From positions 1 through 48,457 of the forward strand of contig CACGON010000007.1 of the NCBI GenBank assembly GCA_902574695.1: a stretch of 48,457 nt of DNA, read 5' to 3'. Each line of letters starts with the position of its first letter. The stretch's first letter is position 1. The translations under genes and the position numbers were made by a program. Positions 1-13,827 of the stretch are shown here, piece after piece. The DNA comes from an uncultured Pelagibacteraceae bacterium (GTDB lineage: Bacteria > Pseudomonadota > Alphaproteobacteria > Pelagibacterales > Pelagibacteraceae). The notes below the pieces were generated by a model. That model saw only the letters and a list, made by a program, of their open reading frames with translations. It did not search any database and was not told the origin of the DNA.

Positions 1-383
1 GAGAAAAATATATATATTCAAATCATTGGCACATGGATATGTATAAATCTAATAAACTTAAAGTATTTGTATTAATGAGCGATCATATAACGAAAGATAC
101 AGGTGCAACAAAAATTATTGATAGAAAAAATACCAAAAAATTAATTAAAAATTTTACATTTAAACACACTTCATATTTAAACAAAAAATTTAATAAGCAT
201 GTGCATGAGAATAATATTATTAATTATTTTGAGGGTAATAAAGGTGATGTATATATATTTAACCCACAAAAATGTTTACATGCTGCATCGATTCCGATTA
301 AAAGTAATTCTAGAGATATGATTTGCTTTGAGGTTTATGAATATTTAAAAGGTGATAATTATATTAAAAAAGTTGATATTTAA
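1..383 (+). CDS. PhyH-like Fe(II)/2-oxoglutarate dioxygenase, 3' part only
   Basis: The reading frame is already open at base 3 and has no stop before the first ATG at 33, so the gene continues off the left edge and only its C-terminal part (about 127 residues) is present. Just upstream of that ATG the frame reads W-H-M-D: the His (30-32) and Asp (36-38) form the HxD iron-binding motif of the phytanoyl-CoA dioxygenase (PhyH) type. The C-terminal part has the G-D-V-Y-I-F strand and C-L-H, which would supply the distal iron-binding His, followed by a basic stretch suited to binding 2-oxoglutarate. These enzymes hydroxylate small molecules or modified sugars and lipids; the substrate cannot be read here. 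It faces lpd convergently with a 14-base gap, and sits outside the metabolic operon. The superfamily call rests on the motif pattern only. Confidence 0.6.
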   Translation, partial: EKYIYSNHWHMDMYKSNKLKVFVLMSDHITKDTGATKIIDRKNTKKLIKNFTFKHTSYLNKKFNKHVHENNIINYFEGNKGDVYIFNPQKCLHAASIPIKSNSRDMICFEVYEYLKGDNYIKKVDI

Positions 384-397
384 TAATTTTTTTAACT

Positions 398-1798
398 TTA
401 AGAGTGAATAGTCCGATTGTCTACTGATAAGGCCGCTTCCTTAACTGCTTCTGAGAAGGTTGGGTGAGCGTGACAAGTTCTTGCAATATCTTCGGAACTA
501 GCACCAAATTCCATTGCTACTGCCATTTCGGCAATTAATTCACCAGCATGTGGTCCAATTAAATGAACCCCAAGTACTTTATCAGTTTTTTCATCTGCAA
601 GTATTTTAACAAAACCTTCTGCTTCATTAATAGCTTTCGCTCTTGAGTTTGCCATAAATGAGAATTTACCAACTTTATATTTTATTTTTTTCTCGCTGAG
701 GTTTTCCTCAGTTTCTCCAACAGTTGCTACTTCGGGAGTTGTGTAAATAACTCCAGGAATAATTCCATAATTAACATGACCCGCCTGACCTGCTATTAAT
801 TCAGCAACCGCAATACCTTCTTCTTCAGCCTTATGAGCAAGCATTGGTCCCTCGATTACATCACCTATAGCGTAAATATTTTTTACATTTGTCTCGAAAT
901 TTTTACCAACTTTAACTCTTTTTTTATTGTCCAGTTCAACTCCAATTTTCTCTAAATTTAAATTTTTTGTATTAGGTTTTCTGCCAACAGAAACAAGAAC
1001 TACATCAGCTTCCATTTCAATTTTTTTTTTCTGTTTGTTTGAAATCGTGACAGTTGCAGATTTAGTATTTTTTTTTATATTTTCAACTCTAGTTTCCATA
1101 TGAAAATTTATTCCTTGTTTTTTTAAAATTTTCATAAATTCTTTTGAAATTTCTCTATCCATACCAGGTGTGATATGATCTAAATATTCAACAACGTGAA
1201 CTTCTGATCCAAGTCTTGACCATACTGATCCCATTTCTAGTCCAATATATCCACCACCTACAATTATCATTTTTTTCGGAACAGCTTTTAAAGATAAAGC
1301 TCCAGTAGAAGATAAAACAATTTTTTCATCGAATTTAATTCCTGGTAACTCTGATGCTTCTGATCCTGTAGAGATGATAATTTTATCAGTATTTAATAAA
1401 ACTTCTTTATTATTTGAGTCTAATACTTTTACTTGTTTGTTCGAAATTAAACTCCCTATCCCCTTAAAATAAGAAACTTTATTTTTTTTAAATAAAAACT
1501 CCACACCTTTTGTTAACACATCTACTGCTTTTTCTTTATTGCTCATCATTTTTTCTAAATTTAATTTTATTTCACCAACTTCTATTCCTAATTGGTCAAA
1601 TGATTTAGCTTTATGGAAATTTTCAGAGAGATTTAGAAGACTTTTAGAAGGTATACATCCCACATTTAAACATGTACCACCTAATGTACCTCTGGACTCA
1701 ACACAGGCTGTTTTAAATCCTAGTTGTGCTAATCTTATTGCACAAACATATCCTCCGGGACCACCACCAATAACTACTGCTTGAAATATCTCAGACAT
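398..1798 (-). CDS. lpd: Dihydrolipoamide dehydrogenase (E3)
   Basis: This FAD enzyme reoxidises the dihydrolipoyl arm of 2-oxoacid dehydrogenase complexes and makes NADH. The 466-residue protein has the usual family length. Visible motifs are the FAD-binding GGGPGG (residues 11-16), the redox-active disulfide C43-L-N-V-G-C48, a second dinucleotide fold (VGGGYIGLE, about residue 180) for NAD, and the C-terminal catalytic pair His445/Glu450 in HAHPTFSE. It is the last gene of the sucCD-sucAB-lpd block: its ATG at 1798 directly abuts the sucB stop at 1799, so it is presumably cotranslated with E1 and E2 of the 2-oxoglutarate dehydrogenase complex. No second lpd occurs in the window, so it could also serve pyruvate dehydrogenase or the glycine cleavage system. 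Confidence 0.97.
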   Translation of the reverse strand: MSEIFQAVVIGGGPGGYVCAIRLAQLGFKTACVESRGTLGGTCLNVGCIPSKSLLNLSENFHKAKSFDQLGIEVGEIKLNLEKMMSNKEKAVDVLTKGVEFLFKKNKVSYFKGIGSLISNKQVKVLDSNNKEVLLNTDKIIISTGSEASELPGIKFDEKIVLSSTGALSLKAVPKKMIIVGGGYIGLEMGSVWSRLGSEVHVVEYLDHITPGMDREISKEFMKILKKQGINFHMETRVENIKKNTKSATVTISNKQKKKIEMEADVVLVSVGRKPNTKNLNLEKIGVELDNKKRVKVGKNFETNVKNIYAIGDVIEGPMLAHKAEEEGIAVAELIAGQAGHVNYGIIPGVIYTTPEVATVGETEENLSEKKIKYKVGKFSFMANSRAKAINEAEGFVKILADEKTDKVLGVHLIGPHAGELIAEMAVAMEFGASSEDIARTCHAHPTFSEAVKEAALSVDNRTIHS

Positions 1799-3124
1799 TT
1801 AAATTTCTAAAAATAATCTCCTTGGATCCTCTAAATTATCTTTAATTGTTTTTAAAAAAGAGACTGAGTCTTTCCCATCTATTATTCTATGATCATATGA
1901 CAATGCTAAATACATAAGCGGTCTTATTTTAATTTCACCATCAACAACAAATGGTCTATCAACAATATTATGCATTCCTAAAACTGCTGATTGAGGTAAA
2001 TTTAAAATTGGTGTAGACAGCATTGAGCCATAAACCCCACCATTACTTATCGTAAAAGTTCCGCCTTGAAGGTCTTCTATATTTAGTTTTCCGTCTCTAG
2101 CTTTTTCAGAAAATGATTTAATATTTTTTTCAATTTCAGCAAATGATTGTTCGTCAGCATTTTTTAAAACAGGAACAACTAATCCTTTATCAGTCCCAAC
2201 AGCAAAACTAATATTATAATAATTTTTATAAATAATTTCGTCATCTGAAATTTCTGCATTTACGATTGGAAAAGCTTTTAAAGCTAAAACACATGATTTG
2301 ATGAAAAATGACATGAATCCTAATTTCACTCCATATCTTTTTTGGAAATCTTCTTGATTTTGCTTTCGCATCTCCATAATTCCTGACATATCGACTTCGT
2401 TGAAAGTGGTTAAAAGAGCAGCATTTTCCTGAGCTTGTTTCAGCCTTTTTGCAATTGTCTGTCTTAATCTAGTCATTTTAATTTTTTCTTCCTCACCAAA
2501 CTTTATTTTTCTTTCAGACGGTGCAGGTTTGATAGACATTAAATCTATTAAATCACCTTTTAATATTCTTCCATCTTTTCCTGTTCCTTTCACTTTGTTT
2601 ATATTTATTTTTTTTTCAGCAACAATTTTTCTTACAGATGGAGAGAGGTTGTTATTTTCTTTTTTGTTTTTTTTATTATCTTTTTTAACAACCTCATTTG
2701 TAAGTACCAAAGGTTGTTCTGTATCTTGTTCGGAAATAATATTTTGTATCGTTTCGGTTTCCTTTATTTCCTCTTCATCAAAAATTTTTGGTTCTGTTTT
2801 GTCTGACTCAAATTCAATAATATTATTGGTATCATCTTTTTTTGATTGATCTTCCTTTATAACTGGTTTTATTTCGGCGGATTTTCCATTAGTTTGAATA
2901 GAGCCTAACACAGCTCCTACCTCAACTGTATCGCCATCTTTAAATTTTATATCTCCAACAGTGCCACTAATTGGGGAAGGAACTTCTAAATTAACTTTAT
3001 CTGTTTCAAGCTCTACAACCGGCTCATCAGCTTCTACTGTATCTCCAACATTTTTTAACCACTTAGCAACTGTTGCTTCTGTAATGCTTTCACCAAGCGC
3101 AGGAACTATAATTTGCTCACTCAT
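1799..3124 (-). CDS. sucB: 2-oxoglutarate dehydrogenase E2, dihydrolipoyl succinyltransferase
   Basis: E2 core of the 2-oxoglutarate dehydrogenase complex; it transfers the succinyl group from E1 to CoA. Domains in order: an N-terminal lipoyl domain with the modified lysine K43 in E-T-D-K-V; a long low-complexity linker (roughly 80-155) rich in K, D, E and N; a peripheral-subunit-binding domain (about 159-191, SPSVRKI to GRILKGD); and the catalytic acyltransferase domain ending with YDHRIIDG, in which His412 and Asp416 are the expected catalytic residues. At 441 residues it is slightly longer than many SucB proteins because of the linker. It lies 2 bases after sucA and abuts lpd, a classical sucA-sucB-lpd operon order. 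Confidence 0.96.
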   Translation of the reverse strand: MSEQIIVPALGESITEATVAKWLKNVGDTVEADEPVVELETDKVNLEVPSPISGTVGDIKFKDGDTVEVGAVLGSIQTNGKSAEIKPVIKEDQSKKDDTNNIIEFESDKTEPKIFDEEEIKETETIQNIISEQDTEQPLVLTNEVVKKDNKKNKKENNNLSPSVRKIVAEKKININKVKGTGKDGRILKGDLIDLMSIKPAPSERKIKFGEEEKIKMTRLRQTIAKRLKQAQENAALLTTFNEVDMSGIMEMRKQNQEDFQKRYGVKLGFMSFFIKSCVLALKAFPIVNAEISDDEIIYKNYYNISFAVGTDKGLVVPVLKNADEQSFAEIEKNIKSFSEKARDGKLNIEDLQGGTFTISNGGVYGSMLSTPILNLPQSAVLGMHNIVDRPFVVDGEIKIRPLMYLALSYDHRIIDGKDSVSFLKTIKDNLEDPRRLFLEI

Positions 3125-3126
3125 AT

Positions 3127-5988
3127 TTAATTCAATACTTTTTCAATAATTTCTTTCTGTTGAGCTAGGTGTCTTTTTGCATAACCGGTTGCAGGTGATG
3201 CTGCTACACCTCTTCCAATGTAAGAAATTTTATTATTATTAGCCTTAATGTTATCTAAAGTCCATTGTATATAATCTCTCACCGACGACCATGCACCCAT
3301 ATTTTTGGGTTCTTCTTGGCACCATATAAAACTAGCAGTTTTAGAATAAGGTTTTAAGGCTTTAGCTAATGATTTAGCTGGAAAAGGATATAATTGTTCA
3401 ATTCTAAATATAACTATATTATCTTTTTTTGCTTTTTCTCTAGCCTCCAATAAGTCAAAATATATTTTTCCAGAACATAAAATTACTTTTTTAATTTTTT
3501 TAAGTTCTATAAATCCATTTTTACTATTAAGAGCATGGTCTTCTAATATTCTATGAAACGAGTTTTTTTTACTAAAATCTTCTAAATTTGAAACACAATT
3601 TTTATGTCTTAGTAAAGACTTAGGAGTCATTATTATTAAAGGCTTTCTAAAATCTCTATGTATTTGTCTTCTTAAAGCATGAAAATAATTTGCTGGTGTA
3701 GTACAATTTAAAACTTGTAAGTTTTCTTGGCCACATAATTGTAGAAATCTTTCTAATCTTGCAGATGAATGTTCTGGCCCTTGACCTTCATAACCGTGAG
3801 GTAGAAGTAACACTAAGCCTGATGCCCTTGACCATTTTCTTTCACCTGATGCAATAAATTGATCTATTACAACTTGAGCTCCATTAGCAAAATCACCAAA
3901 TTGTGCTTCCCAAATTGTTAATGTTTCTGGCTCAACTAAACTGTATCCATATTCAAAACCAAGCACAGCCAACTCTGATAAAAAACTATCTACAATCTCA
4001 AAATTTTTTTGTTTATCTGAAATGTTATTTAATGGGATATACCTAGAATTATCCTTTTGATCTCTCAATACAGAATGTCGTTGGCTAAAAGTTCCCCTTC
4101 CGGAGTCTTGACCAACAAGTCTTACCGGAAAACCTTCGTCCAAAAGACTTCCAAAAGATAAGGCTTCTGCGGTAGACCAATCAATGTTTTTTTTATCTAA
4201 TATACTTTTATGTCTATTTGTAAGAATTTTTTTTATAGTTTTATGTATATTTTGAGTATCATCAATATTATTTATTTTCTCAGAAATTTTTATTAATTTA
4301 TTTATATCAACACCCGTTTGCCCTCTTCTATCTTTGCCTTTTTTAGGTTGATATCTAGACCAAGTTCCTTCAAACCAATTTAATTTAGGTTTATAATCTT
4401 TTGCTGTTTTAAACTGTTCATCAAGCAATTTTTTAAATTCGTCAATATTTTTATCAAAATAATCTTTTGATATTACTTTTTCATCAACTAGTTTATCTCC
4501 GTAAATTGACAAAGTTGATGGGTGACTTCTTATTTTTTTATACATAAGCGGCTGAGTAAATGAAGGCTCATCTCCCTCATTATGTCCAAACCGTCTGTAG
4601 CAAATTAAATCTATCACAACATCTTTTTTAAATTTTTGTCTGAATTCTATTGCAATTTTTGCGCAGTGGACAACTGCCTCTGGATCATCACCATTACAAT
4701 GTAAAATTGGTGACTCTACAGTTTTTCCAAGGTCTGAAGGATATGGGCTAGATCTTGCAAATCTAGGGCTTGTTGTAAAACCAATTTGATTATTTAAAAT
4801 TATGTGAATAGTTCCGCCTGTATTATGTCCTTTAAGACCAGACATTGCGAAACATTCCGCAACTACTCCTTGTCCAGCAAAGGCAGCATCGCCATGAATT
4901 AAAATAGGAATAACTTGTTCTCTTTTTACATCTTTATGAAAAAATTGTTTAGCTCTGGTCTGACCAAGAACAACTGGGTTAACTGCTTCAAGATGCGAGG
5001 GATTGTCAGTCAGACTGACGTGTACAGAATTTCCATCAAATTCTCTATCTGATGATGCCCCAAGGTGATATTTTACATCTCCTGCCGAATCCTCTGCTTT
5101 TGTATAATTTTCTTCTCCAGCAAATTCATTAAAAATTCTTTTGTAAGATTTTTGTAGAACATTTGCCAACACATTCAACCTGCCTCTGTGTGGCATACCA
5201 ATTTTAACCTCTTTAACTCCTAATTGACCACCCCTCTTGATAATTTGTTCCAAAGCTGGGATTAATGCTTCTCCACCATCTAATCCAAATCTTTTAGTTC
5301 CTACATATTTTTTTGCTAAAAATTTTTCAAATCCTTCTGCCTGAACTATTTTATTTAAAATTGCTTTTTTACCATTGTCAGTAAAATTTAATTTATTTTC
5401 TTCTTTTTCCATTCTATCTCTAAACCATACTTTTTCAGCAGGATCAGTAATGTGCATATATTCTGCTCCAATTGTCGAGCAATATATTTTTCTTAATCTT
5501 GTTAAAATTTCATTAATTGATGCATACCCAGTATCCAAATAAGATCCTAAATATATTTTTTTATCATAATCCTCTTTCTTAAATCCATGATCCTCAGGGT
5601 GAAGTTCACGTAGGTAATTTCTTTCCATCATATTTAATGGATCAAGATTTGCTATTAAATGACCTCTTATTCTATATGCTCTTATTAATGCTATAGCTTT
5701 TATTGATTCGCTTTTTCCAAGTTCTAAATCATCATTACTAAAATGTTCATTTGGAGATCTAGAAATTTGATATTTGATTTTTTTTTTTTGGGGTTGCCAC
5801 GTTGGACCTTCAAGATCTTTAATAACAGATTTTATATCATCGTTTAATGTTTCAAAATAATCCTTCCAACTAAGTGGTAAATTTGGATCTTTTTCAATAT
5901 ATTTTATGTACATATTTTCAATAAAGGTACTGTTTGACTTTGTCAAAAATGATGTATTTTTTTGATTTAGATTTTTTGAAGAGCTCAT
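3127..5988 (-). CDS. sucA: 2-oxoglutarate dehydrogenase E1
   Basis: Thiamine-diphosphate-dependent decarboxylase that starts the 2-oxoglutarate dehydrogenase reaction. The 953-residue length fits the homodimeric SucA family (about 930-1000). Recognisable blocks are the N-terminal segment found in E1o proteins that interacts with the complex, [11 protein letters not shown] and [11 protein letters not shown] in the cofactor domain, the GDAAFAGQG ThDP/Mg binding region, and the C-terminal [14 protein letters not shown] block. The ATG at 5988 gives a normal N-terminus. The gene follows sucD after 37 bases, the largest gap in the suc block, and is followed 2 bases later by sucB. Confidence 0.96.
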   Translation of the reverse strand: MSSSKNLNQKNTSFLTKSNSTFIENMYIKYIEKDPNLPLSWKDYFETLNDDIKSVIKDLEGPTWQPQKKKIKYQISRSPNEHFSNDDLELGKSESIKAIALIRAYRIRGHLIANLDPLNMMERNYLRELHPEDHGFKKEDYDKKIYLGSYLDTGYASINEILTRLRKIYCSTIGAEYMHITDPAEKVWFRDRMEKEENKLNFTDNGKKAILNKIVQAEGFEKFLAKKYVGTKRFGLDGGEALIPALEQIIKRGGQLGVKEVKIGMPHRGRLNVLANVLQKSYKRIFNEFAGEENYTKAEDSAGDVKYHLGASSDREFDGNSVHVSLTDNPSHLEAVNPVVLGQTRAKQFFHKDVKREQVIPILIHGDAAFAGQGVVAECFAMSGLKGHNTGGTIHIILNNQIGFTTSPRFARSSPYPSDLGKTVESPILHCNGDDPEAVVHCAKIAIEFRQKFKKDVVIDLICYRRFGHNEGDEPSFTQPLMYKKIRSHPSTLSIYGDKLVDEKVISKDYFDKNIDEFKKLLDEQFKTAKDYKPKLNWFEGTWSRYQPKKGKDRRGQTGVDINKLIKISEKINNIDDTQNIHKTIKKILTNRHKSILDKKNIDWSTAEALSFGSLLDEGFPVRLVGQDSGRGTFSQRHSVLRDQKDNSRYIPLNNISDKQKNFEIVDSFLSELAVLGFEYGYSLVEPETLTIWEAQFGDFANGAQVVIDQFIASGERKWSRASGLVLLLPHGYEGQGPEHSSARLERFLQLCGQENLQVLNCTTPANYFHALRRQIHRDFRKPLIIMTPKSLLRHKNCVSNLEDFSKKNSFHRILEDHALNSKNGFIELKKIKKVILCSGKIYFDLLEAREKAKKDNIVIFRIEQLYPFPAKSLAKALKPYSKTASFIWCQEEPKNMGAWSSVRDYIQWTLDNIKANNNKISYIGRGVAASPATGYAKRHLAQQKEIIEKVLN

Positions 5989-6025
5989 TAATTTTTATCT
6001 GATTATAATATCAGTAATACTTATT

Positions 6026-6901
6026 TTAAAGTGACAATTTTTCTAAAAGAGTTTTGCCAATTTCACCTGGTGATTTTGCAACAGTAATACCTGCTTTCTC
6101 CATAATCTTTATCTTATCTGCTGCTCCACCTTTTCCTCCTGAGATTATAGCTCCAGCGTGACCCATTCTTCTTCCTGGGGGTGCTGTTATTCCTGCAATA
6201 AATCCAACAATAGGTTTCTTAATTTTATGATTTTTAATAAATTCTGAAGCATCCTCCTCAGCAGTTCCTCCAATTTCACCAATCATTAAAATAGATTCTG
6301 TTTCAGGGTCATTAAAAAATAAATCTAAACAATCAATGAAGTTTGTACCATTTATCGGGTCGCCACCTATGCCAATACATGTAGATTGACCTAGACCGTT
6401 TGAGGTAGTTTGAGCTACAGCTTCATAAGTCAGTGTGCCTGATCTTGATACGATACCTACCGAACCTCTTTTATGAATATTTCCAGGCATTATTCCAATC
6501 TTACATTCTTCCGGAGTAATTATTCCTGGACAGTTAGGTCCTATCAATCTTGACTTTGATTTTGATAGATACTTTTTCACTTTAAGCATATCTAAAACTG
6601 GAACACCTTCTGTAATACAAACAATAAGTTCTATATTTGCTTCTATTGCCTCTATTATAGCACTTGCACAAAATTTTGCTGGTACATAAATCATGCTTGC
6701 ATTTGCATTTGTTTTTTCTTTAGCCTCTACAACAGTATTAAAAACTGGTCTATCTAAATGAGTTTGCCCTCCTTTTTTAGGCGTCACTCCTCCAACAAGA
6801 TTAGTTCCATATTTAATTGCTTGTTCAGAGTGAAAAGTTCCATGTGAGCCTGTAAATCCCTGACATATTAATCTTGTATTTTTATTTATAAGAACAGACA
6901 T
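6026..6901 (-). CDS. sucD: Succinyl-CoA synthetase alpha subunit
   Basis: Alpha subunit of succinyl-CoA synthetase, which converts succinyl-CoA to succinate with substrate-level phosphorylation. Length (291) is normal. The N-terminal CoA-binding Rossmann fold shows G-F-T-G-S-H-G-T-F; the active phosphohistidine is expected at His248 in G-H-A-G-A-I. A G-P-N-C-P-G block in the middle is also typical. The gene begins one base after the end of sucC (6903), which points to coupled synthesis of the two subunits. The product feeds the sdh genes upstream in the same run. Confidence 0.97.
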   Translation of the reverse strand: MSVLINKNTRLICQGFTGSHGTFHSEQAIKYGTNLVGGVTPKKGGQTHLDRPVFNTVVEAKEKTNANASMIYVPAKFCASAIIEAIEANIELIVCITEGVPVLDMLKVKKYLSKSKSRLIGPNCPGIITPEECKIGIMPGNIHKRGSVGIVSRSGTLTYEAVAQTTSNGLGQSTCIGIGGDPINGTNFIDCLDLFFNDPETESILMIGEIGGTAEEDASEFIKNHKIKKPIVGFIAGITAPPGRRMGHAGAIISGGKGGAADKIKIMEKAGITVAKSPGEIGKTLLEKLSL

Positions 6902-6902
6902 A

Positions 6903-8062
6903 TTATTTTATTTCATTTACAATTTTTTCAGCAGCACTGTTTAAATCTGAGGCTGAAATTATTTTTAAACCTGATTTATCAAGAATATCTTTTCCTTTTT
7001 CAAAATTTGTTCCTGCTAATCTGACAACCAAGGGAACATTTATTTGTGTTTTTTTTGCTGCATCAACTACTCCTTGTGCTAAGACATCACATTTCATAAT
7101 ACCTCCAAAAATGTTTATAAGAATTCCTTTCACATTTTTGTCAGACAAAATTATTTTTAAAGCTTCTGATACTTTTTCTTTCGAAGCACCACCACCGACG
7201 TCAAGAAAGTTTGCGGGCTCTTGCCCATAGAGTTTAATAATATCCATTGTAGCCATTGCCAATCCAGCACCATTTACCATACAACCTATGCTTCCATCTA
7301 ATTTAATGTAAGACAAATCAGATTTGCTTGCCTCTATCTCTATAGGATCCTCCTCGTTCAAATCTCTTAGCTGTAATATTTCTGGGTGTCTAAACAATGC
7401 ATTATCATCAAAATTTATTTTAGCATCTAGGCAAATAATTTCTTCCTGCTTTGTTAGAATAAGAGGATTTATTTCAACCATACTAGCATCTAAATTTATA
7501 AAAAGTTTATAAATCGATTTCACAAGATTAATTGCATCTAGTTTTTGCTTTGGTTTGAGATTAAATATTTTAATTATATTTTCACATTCCTTATCTGAAA
7601 TGTTATGATCTAAATCTACTTTCGTGGTATGAATTTTATTAGGATTATTTTTTGCAACATCTTCAATATCCATTCCACCTTGATCACTTGAAATAAATGC
7701 TATTTTTGAACTTGCCCTGTCAACTAAACAGGATAAATAAAATTCTTTATCGATATCAGAAGGTTCTTCAACATATAATCTTTTGATCACTTTCCCCAGT
7801 GGCCCCGTTTGATGAGTTATAAGTTTTTTACCAATTAAATTATTTGCTGCTTTTTCTAATTCATTTATATTATTTACTATTTTAATTCCACCTGCCTTAC
7901 CTCTACCTCCAGCATGTATTTGCGCCTTTAAAACAAATTTATCACTATTTAAATTTTTTACTTTTTCTAAAATATCTTTAACAGTAAAACCAAATATTCC
8001 ATTTGGAACATTTGCTCCATATTTTTTAAGTAATTCTTTTGCTTGATGCTCGTGTATATTCA

Positions 8063-8063
<1 letters not shown>
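6903..8063 (-). CDS. sucC: Succinyl-CoA synthetase beta subunit
   Basis: ATP-grasp beta subunit that binds the nucleotide and, with SucD, makes succinate plus ATP or GTP. The 386 residues match the family. The start [12 protein letters not shown] is the canonical N-terminus, and the ATP-grasp loop [11 protein letters not shown] is near residue 50. The C-terminal Rossmann-like ligase domain contains [10 protein letters not shown]. The ATG overlaps the mdh stop by one base (TAATG), a coupling signal that recurs throughout this window. Order is mdh-sucC-sucD-sucA-sucB-lpd. Confidence 0.97.
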
Positions 8064-10523
<2,460 letters not shown>

Positions 10524-10566
10524 GAATATGATCTTTTAGATTAAAAACAATTAATAGTCTAATGTT

Positions 10567-11343
10567 TTAAATGTTTGATGTAGCTAACATCTTTTTAATT
10601 TCAGCAATAGCTTTTGCTGGGTTTAAGCCTTTTGGACACGAATTGGTACAATTCATAATAGTATGACACCTATATAATTTCAATTCATCAGCTACTTTTT
10701 TTAATCTTTCCTTTCTATCCTCGTCTCTACTATCTATTATCCATCTATATGCTTGCAGCAATACTGCGGGTCCTAAATATTTATCACCATTCCACCAATA
10801 ACTTGGGCAAGACGTAGAACAACAAGCACACATAATACATTCATATAAACCATCTAGTTTTGATCTATCTTCTTTAGATTGAATATTTTCTTTATCAGTT
10901 TTTTTAGATGTCTTTAACCATGGTTGAACTGACTCATATTGTTTATATAGCGTACTTAAATCGCCAATTAAATCTTTAAGAACTTTTAAATGTGGTAAAG
11001 GATAAATATTAATATCGCCTTTAATTTCATCATGGGATTTTGTGCACGCTAAACCGTTTTTTCCATCCATATTCATTGCACAAGAACCACAAACACCATG
11101 AGCGCAAGACCTTCTGTATGCCAAGCTAGGATCAATCTCATTTTTAATTTTATTTAAAATATCTAAAACTTTTGATGGACAATTATCCATATCGATTTCG
11201 TAAGTATCAATTCTAGGTTTTTCCCCTGTAGATGGGTCCCATCTATATACATTGACTTTACGTATATTCTTAGATCCAGTTTTATCTTTATAATACTTTC
11301 CTTTTTGGATCTTAGAATTTTCTGGTAAGTTTATTTGGACCAT
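10567..11343 (-). CDS. sdhB: Succinate dehydrogenase iron-sulfur subunit
   Basis: Iron-sulfur subunit of complex II, carrying electrons from FAD to the quinone site. All three cluster motifs are visible: the [2Fe-2S] group CAHGVCGSC, the first ferredoxin motif [12 protein letters not shown], and the last [12 protein letters not shown]. Length 258 is normal. The ATG overlaps the sdhA stop by one base (TAATG), and sdhC-sdhD-sdhA-sdhB form one overlapping unit. A 43-base gap separates it from mmsA. Confidence 0.97.
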   Translation of the reverse strand: MVQINLPENSKIQKGKYYKDKTGSKNIRKVNVYRWDPSTGEKPRIDTYEIDMDNCPSKVLDILNKIKNEIDPSLAYRRSCAHGVCGSCAMNMDGKNGLACTKSHDEIKGDINIYPLPHLKVLKDLIGDLSTLYKQYESVQPWLKTSKKTDKENIQSKEDRSKLDGLYECIMCACCSTSCPSYWWNGDKYLGPAVLLQAYRWIIDSRDEDRKERLKKVADELKLYRCHTIMNCTNSCPKGLNPAKAIAEIKKMLATSNI

Positions 11344-13118
11344 TAGTATACTCTTTCTTGAGGAGGAAAATATTGAACTTCAGTTGTAAGTGTAGACTTG
11401 TGAACTGGTCGATAGTCAATTTTTGTCTCTTTTCCATCACACCAAGATAATGTGTGTTGCATAAATTTTTTGTCATCTCTCTTTGGATAATCCTCTCTGG
11501 CATGAGCACCTCTGCTTTCTTTTCTATGATAAGCTGAGTCCATTGTCGTGATTGCTTGTCTAATAAGATTATCAAACTCTAAAGTTTCTACTAGGTCAGT
11601 ATTGAATATTAATGATTTATCTTTAACAGCTATTGTATCCATTCCATCAAAAGGTTTTCTTATTTCTTGAGTACCTTCTTTTAAGGTTTCTTCTGTTCTA
11701 AAGACTGCACATTTTGATTGCATAGTTTTTTGCATAGCTAATCTTAAATCTGCGGTATTGTTGCTACCATTACCATTTCTCAATTTATCAAATCTCTCCA
11801 AACATTTATCCGTTTCAGAATTTGGAATCTCTTCGTGTGGCATACCTGGCTTAACAAGCTCTGCAGCTCGTTTTGCTGCGGCACGTCCAAAAACTACTAA
11901 ATCAATTAATGAATTTGATCCTAGCCTATTTGCACCATGAACTGATACACATGCTGCTTCTCCTATTGCCATTAGTCCTGGCACAGTTTTTTCAGATCCA
12001 TTAACCGTTAAAACTTCTGCTTTATAATTTGTTGGTATACCTCCCATATTATAATGAACGGTTGGTACAACTGGTATAGGTTCTTTAGTTACATCAACGT
12101 TGGCAAATAACCTTGAGGACTCTGAGATACCAGGAAGTCTCTCTTCTATAACCTTTGGATCTAAGTGATTAAGATGTAAGTGAACATGATCTTTTTCTTT
12201 ACCAACTCCCCTACCTTCATTTATTTCAACAGCTATCGATCTACTTACTACATCTCTTGAGGCAAGGTCTTTTGCTTTGGGTGCGTATCTTTCCATGAAT
12301 CTCTCTCCTTTTGAATTCAAAAGATAACCACCCTCACCCCTGACACCCTCTGATATTAAAGTTCCATGTCCATAAATTCCTGTTGGATGAAATTGAACGA
12401 ATTCCATATCCTGCAAAGGCAAACCTGCTCTTAAAACCATTGCATTTCCATCTCCAGTACAAGTATGAGCTGATGTTGCAGAGTAATAAACTTTCCCATA
12501 TCCACCAGTTGCAATTATAGTTATGTGGGACCTAAACCTATGAATTGTTCCATCATTTAAATTCCAAGCAATCAATCCTTTGCAAGCACCGTCTTTCATA
12601 AGTAAATCCAATGCAAAATATTCAATAAAAAATTCTGTGTTATGCTTTAATGCTTGTCCATATAGTGTGTGAAGAATAGCATGACCAGTTCTATCAGCAG
12701 CTGCACAAGTTCTTTGTACAGTCTCATTACCATAATTTTTTGTCATACCACCAAAAGGTCTTTGATAAATTTTTCCATCTTCCGTCCTGCTAAATGGAAC
12801 ACCATATTTTTCCAGCTCAAGAACTGCTCTAGGAGCTTCTTTGCATAAATATTCAATTGAGTCCTGATCTCCAAGCCAATCAGATCCTTTAACTGTATCA
12901 TACATATGCCAACGCCAATCATCTTCACCCATGTTTCCCAAAGCAGCAGAAATACCCCCTTGGGCAGCTGATGTATGGCTTCTTGTAGGAAAAACTTTTG
13001 ATATACATGCCGTACTTAAACCAGCTTCACTCAGACCAACAGCAGCTCTTAAACCAGAACCACCAGCGCCGAGGACGACTACATCATATTCATGATCTAT
13101 TATTTTATATGAACTCAT
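11343..13118 (-). CDS. sdhA: Succinate dehydrogenase flavoprotein subunit
   Basis: Catalytic FAD subunit of complex II, oxidising succinate to fumarate. The 591 residues fit. The N-terminal FAD fold has [10 protein letters not shown]; the His in [10 protein letters not shown] is the expected covalent flavin attachment site. H-P-T-G-I-Y-G-H-G and G-V-R-G-E-G-G form the dicarboxylate site, and R-L-G-S-N-S-L is the usual later block. It overlaps sdhD by 4 bases (ATGA at 13115-13118) and sdhB by one base. Confidence 0.97.
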   Translation of the reverse strand: MSSYKIIDHEYDVVVLGAGGSGLRAAVGLSEAGLSTACISKVFPTRSHTSAAQGGISAALGNMGEDDWRWHMYDTVKGSDWLGDQDSIEYLCKEAPRAVLELEKYGVPFSRTEDGKIYQRPFGGMTKNYGNETVQRTCAAADRTGHAILHTLYGQALKHNTEFFIEYFALDLLMKDGACKGLIAWNLNDGTIHRFRSHITIIATGGYGKVYYSATSAHTCTGDGNAMVLRAGLPLQDMEFVQFHPTGIYGHGTLISEGVRGEGGYLLNSKGERFMERYAPKAKDLASRDVVSRSIAVEINEGRGVGKEKDHVHLHLNHLDPKVIEERLPGISESSRLFANVDVTKEPIPVVPTVHYNMGGIPTNYKAEVLTVNGSEKTVPGLMAIGEAACVSVHGANRLGSNSLIDLVVFGRAAAKRAAELVKPGMPHEEIPNSETDKCLERFDKLRNGNGSNNTADLRLAMQKTMQSKCAVFRTEETLKEGTQEIRKPFDGMDTIAVKDKSLIFNTDLVETLEFDNLIRQAITTMDSAYHRKESRGAHAREDYPKRDDKKFMQHTLSWCDGKETKIDYRPVHKSTLTTEVQYFPPQERVY

Positions 13119-13444
13119 AAACTAAATTTTAATAAAACTATTATTGTAATTAAAGGAATTGTTATAGCAAAGAAATATAATAATTTGTTTGCGACACTTT
13201 TTATTTTTTCTTCATGAACATAATCCTCAAAAATCTCACTTATTGTTAGTGCAGTATGGAAAAAAGCGGTAATTATTAACAAAGAAAGCAGGAATTTAGT
13301 TGTTTGGTTGCTGAAAAAGACAATTATTTGATCAAGATCTTGATCGTATATTGATATGAAGTTTATCATGAACCAGACCATCAGTGGTATTAAAATAAAA
13401 GAGCTTATTTTTAAAAAGATCCATTTTTTTGTAGCGTTAATCAT
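13115..13444 (-). CDS. sdhD: Succinate dehydrogenase membrane anchor subunit D
   Basis: Small hydrophobic anchor of complex II with three predicted membrane helices. I chose the ATG at 13444 (MINATKKW, 109 residues) rather than the longer frame opening at 13510, because it gives the one-base TAATG overlap with sdhC and a normal SdhD length. The longer reading would lie within sdhC. A His in the second helix (F-F-H-T-A-L) is the candidate heme b ligand; another His follows in Y-V-H-E-E. The stop overlaps the sdhA start (ATGA). Identification depends largely on position. Confidence 0.9.
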   Translation of the reverse strand: MINATKKWIFLKISSFILIPLMVWFMINFISIYDQDLDQIIVFFSNQTTKFLLSLLIITAFFHTALTISEIFEDYVHEEKIKSVANKLLYFFAITIPLITIIVLLKFSL

Positions 13445-13827
13445 TAAATTATACCTCGTCCAATAAAATAAACTAAACAAGTAAAGATAAATGATCCAAA
13501 TATTACACAAAGCCCGGTTATGTTTGATATTTTTAAATCAAAACCATAACCAAAATCCCAAAATAGATGTCTTATTTCACTTAATATCTGAAAAGTGAAA
13601 GACCAAGTAATAGCAATAACAAAAAATTTCCCAAAAAATGAATTATAGAAATTATTAAATAAATCGTAATACTGGCCGAATAAAAAAGAAAATATTACCC
13701 AAATACTTAAGAATATAAAAAATAAATAGTTTATTACACCTGATATCCTGTGAGAAATTGAAACTAAAGACGATATGTGCCAATTGTAAATTTGTATGTG
13801 TGGTGATAATGGATTATCGTTTTTCAT
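13444..13827 (-). CDS. sdhC: Succinate dehydrogenase cytochrome b556 subunit C
   Basis: First membrane anchor of complex II. The N-terminus P-L-S-P-H-I-Q-I-Y is the SdhC signature, followed by S-I-S-H-R-I-S-G-V, where the Ser and Arg help form the quinone site. Three hydrophobic helices follow and the R-H-L-F-W-D region holds the expected heme-ligand His. Length 127 is normal. The ATG at 13827 abuts the asd stop (13828), and the stop overlaps the sdhD ATG. Confidence 0.95.
   Translation of the reverse strand: MKNDNPLSPHIQIYNWHISSLVSISHRISGVINYLFFIFLSIWVIFSFLFGQYYDLFNNFYNSFFGKFFVIAITWSFTFQILSEIRHLFWDFGYGFDLKISNITGLCVIFGSFIFTCLVYFIGRGII

Noticed and set aside
1539-1784. Open frame opposite lpd, and the many similar frames opposite or inside other genes
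   Set aside because: They lie entirely within well-identified genes in other frames and their translations show no domain or start signal.
13445-13510. Upstream 22-residue extension of sdhD
   Set aside because: It lies wholly within sdhC in another frame; the ATG at 13444 overlaps the sdhC stop in the TAATG pattern used elsewhere.
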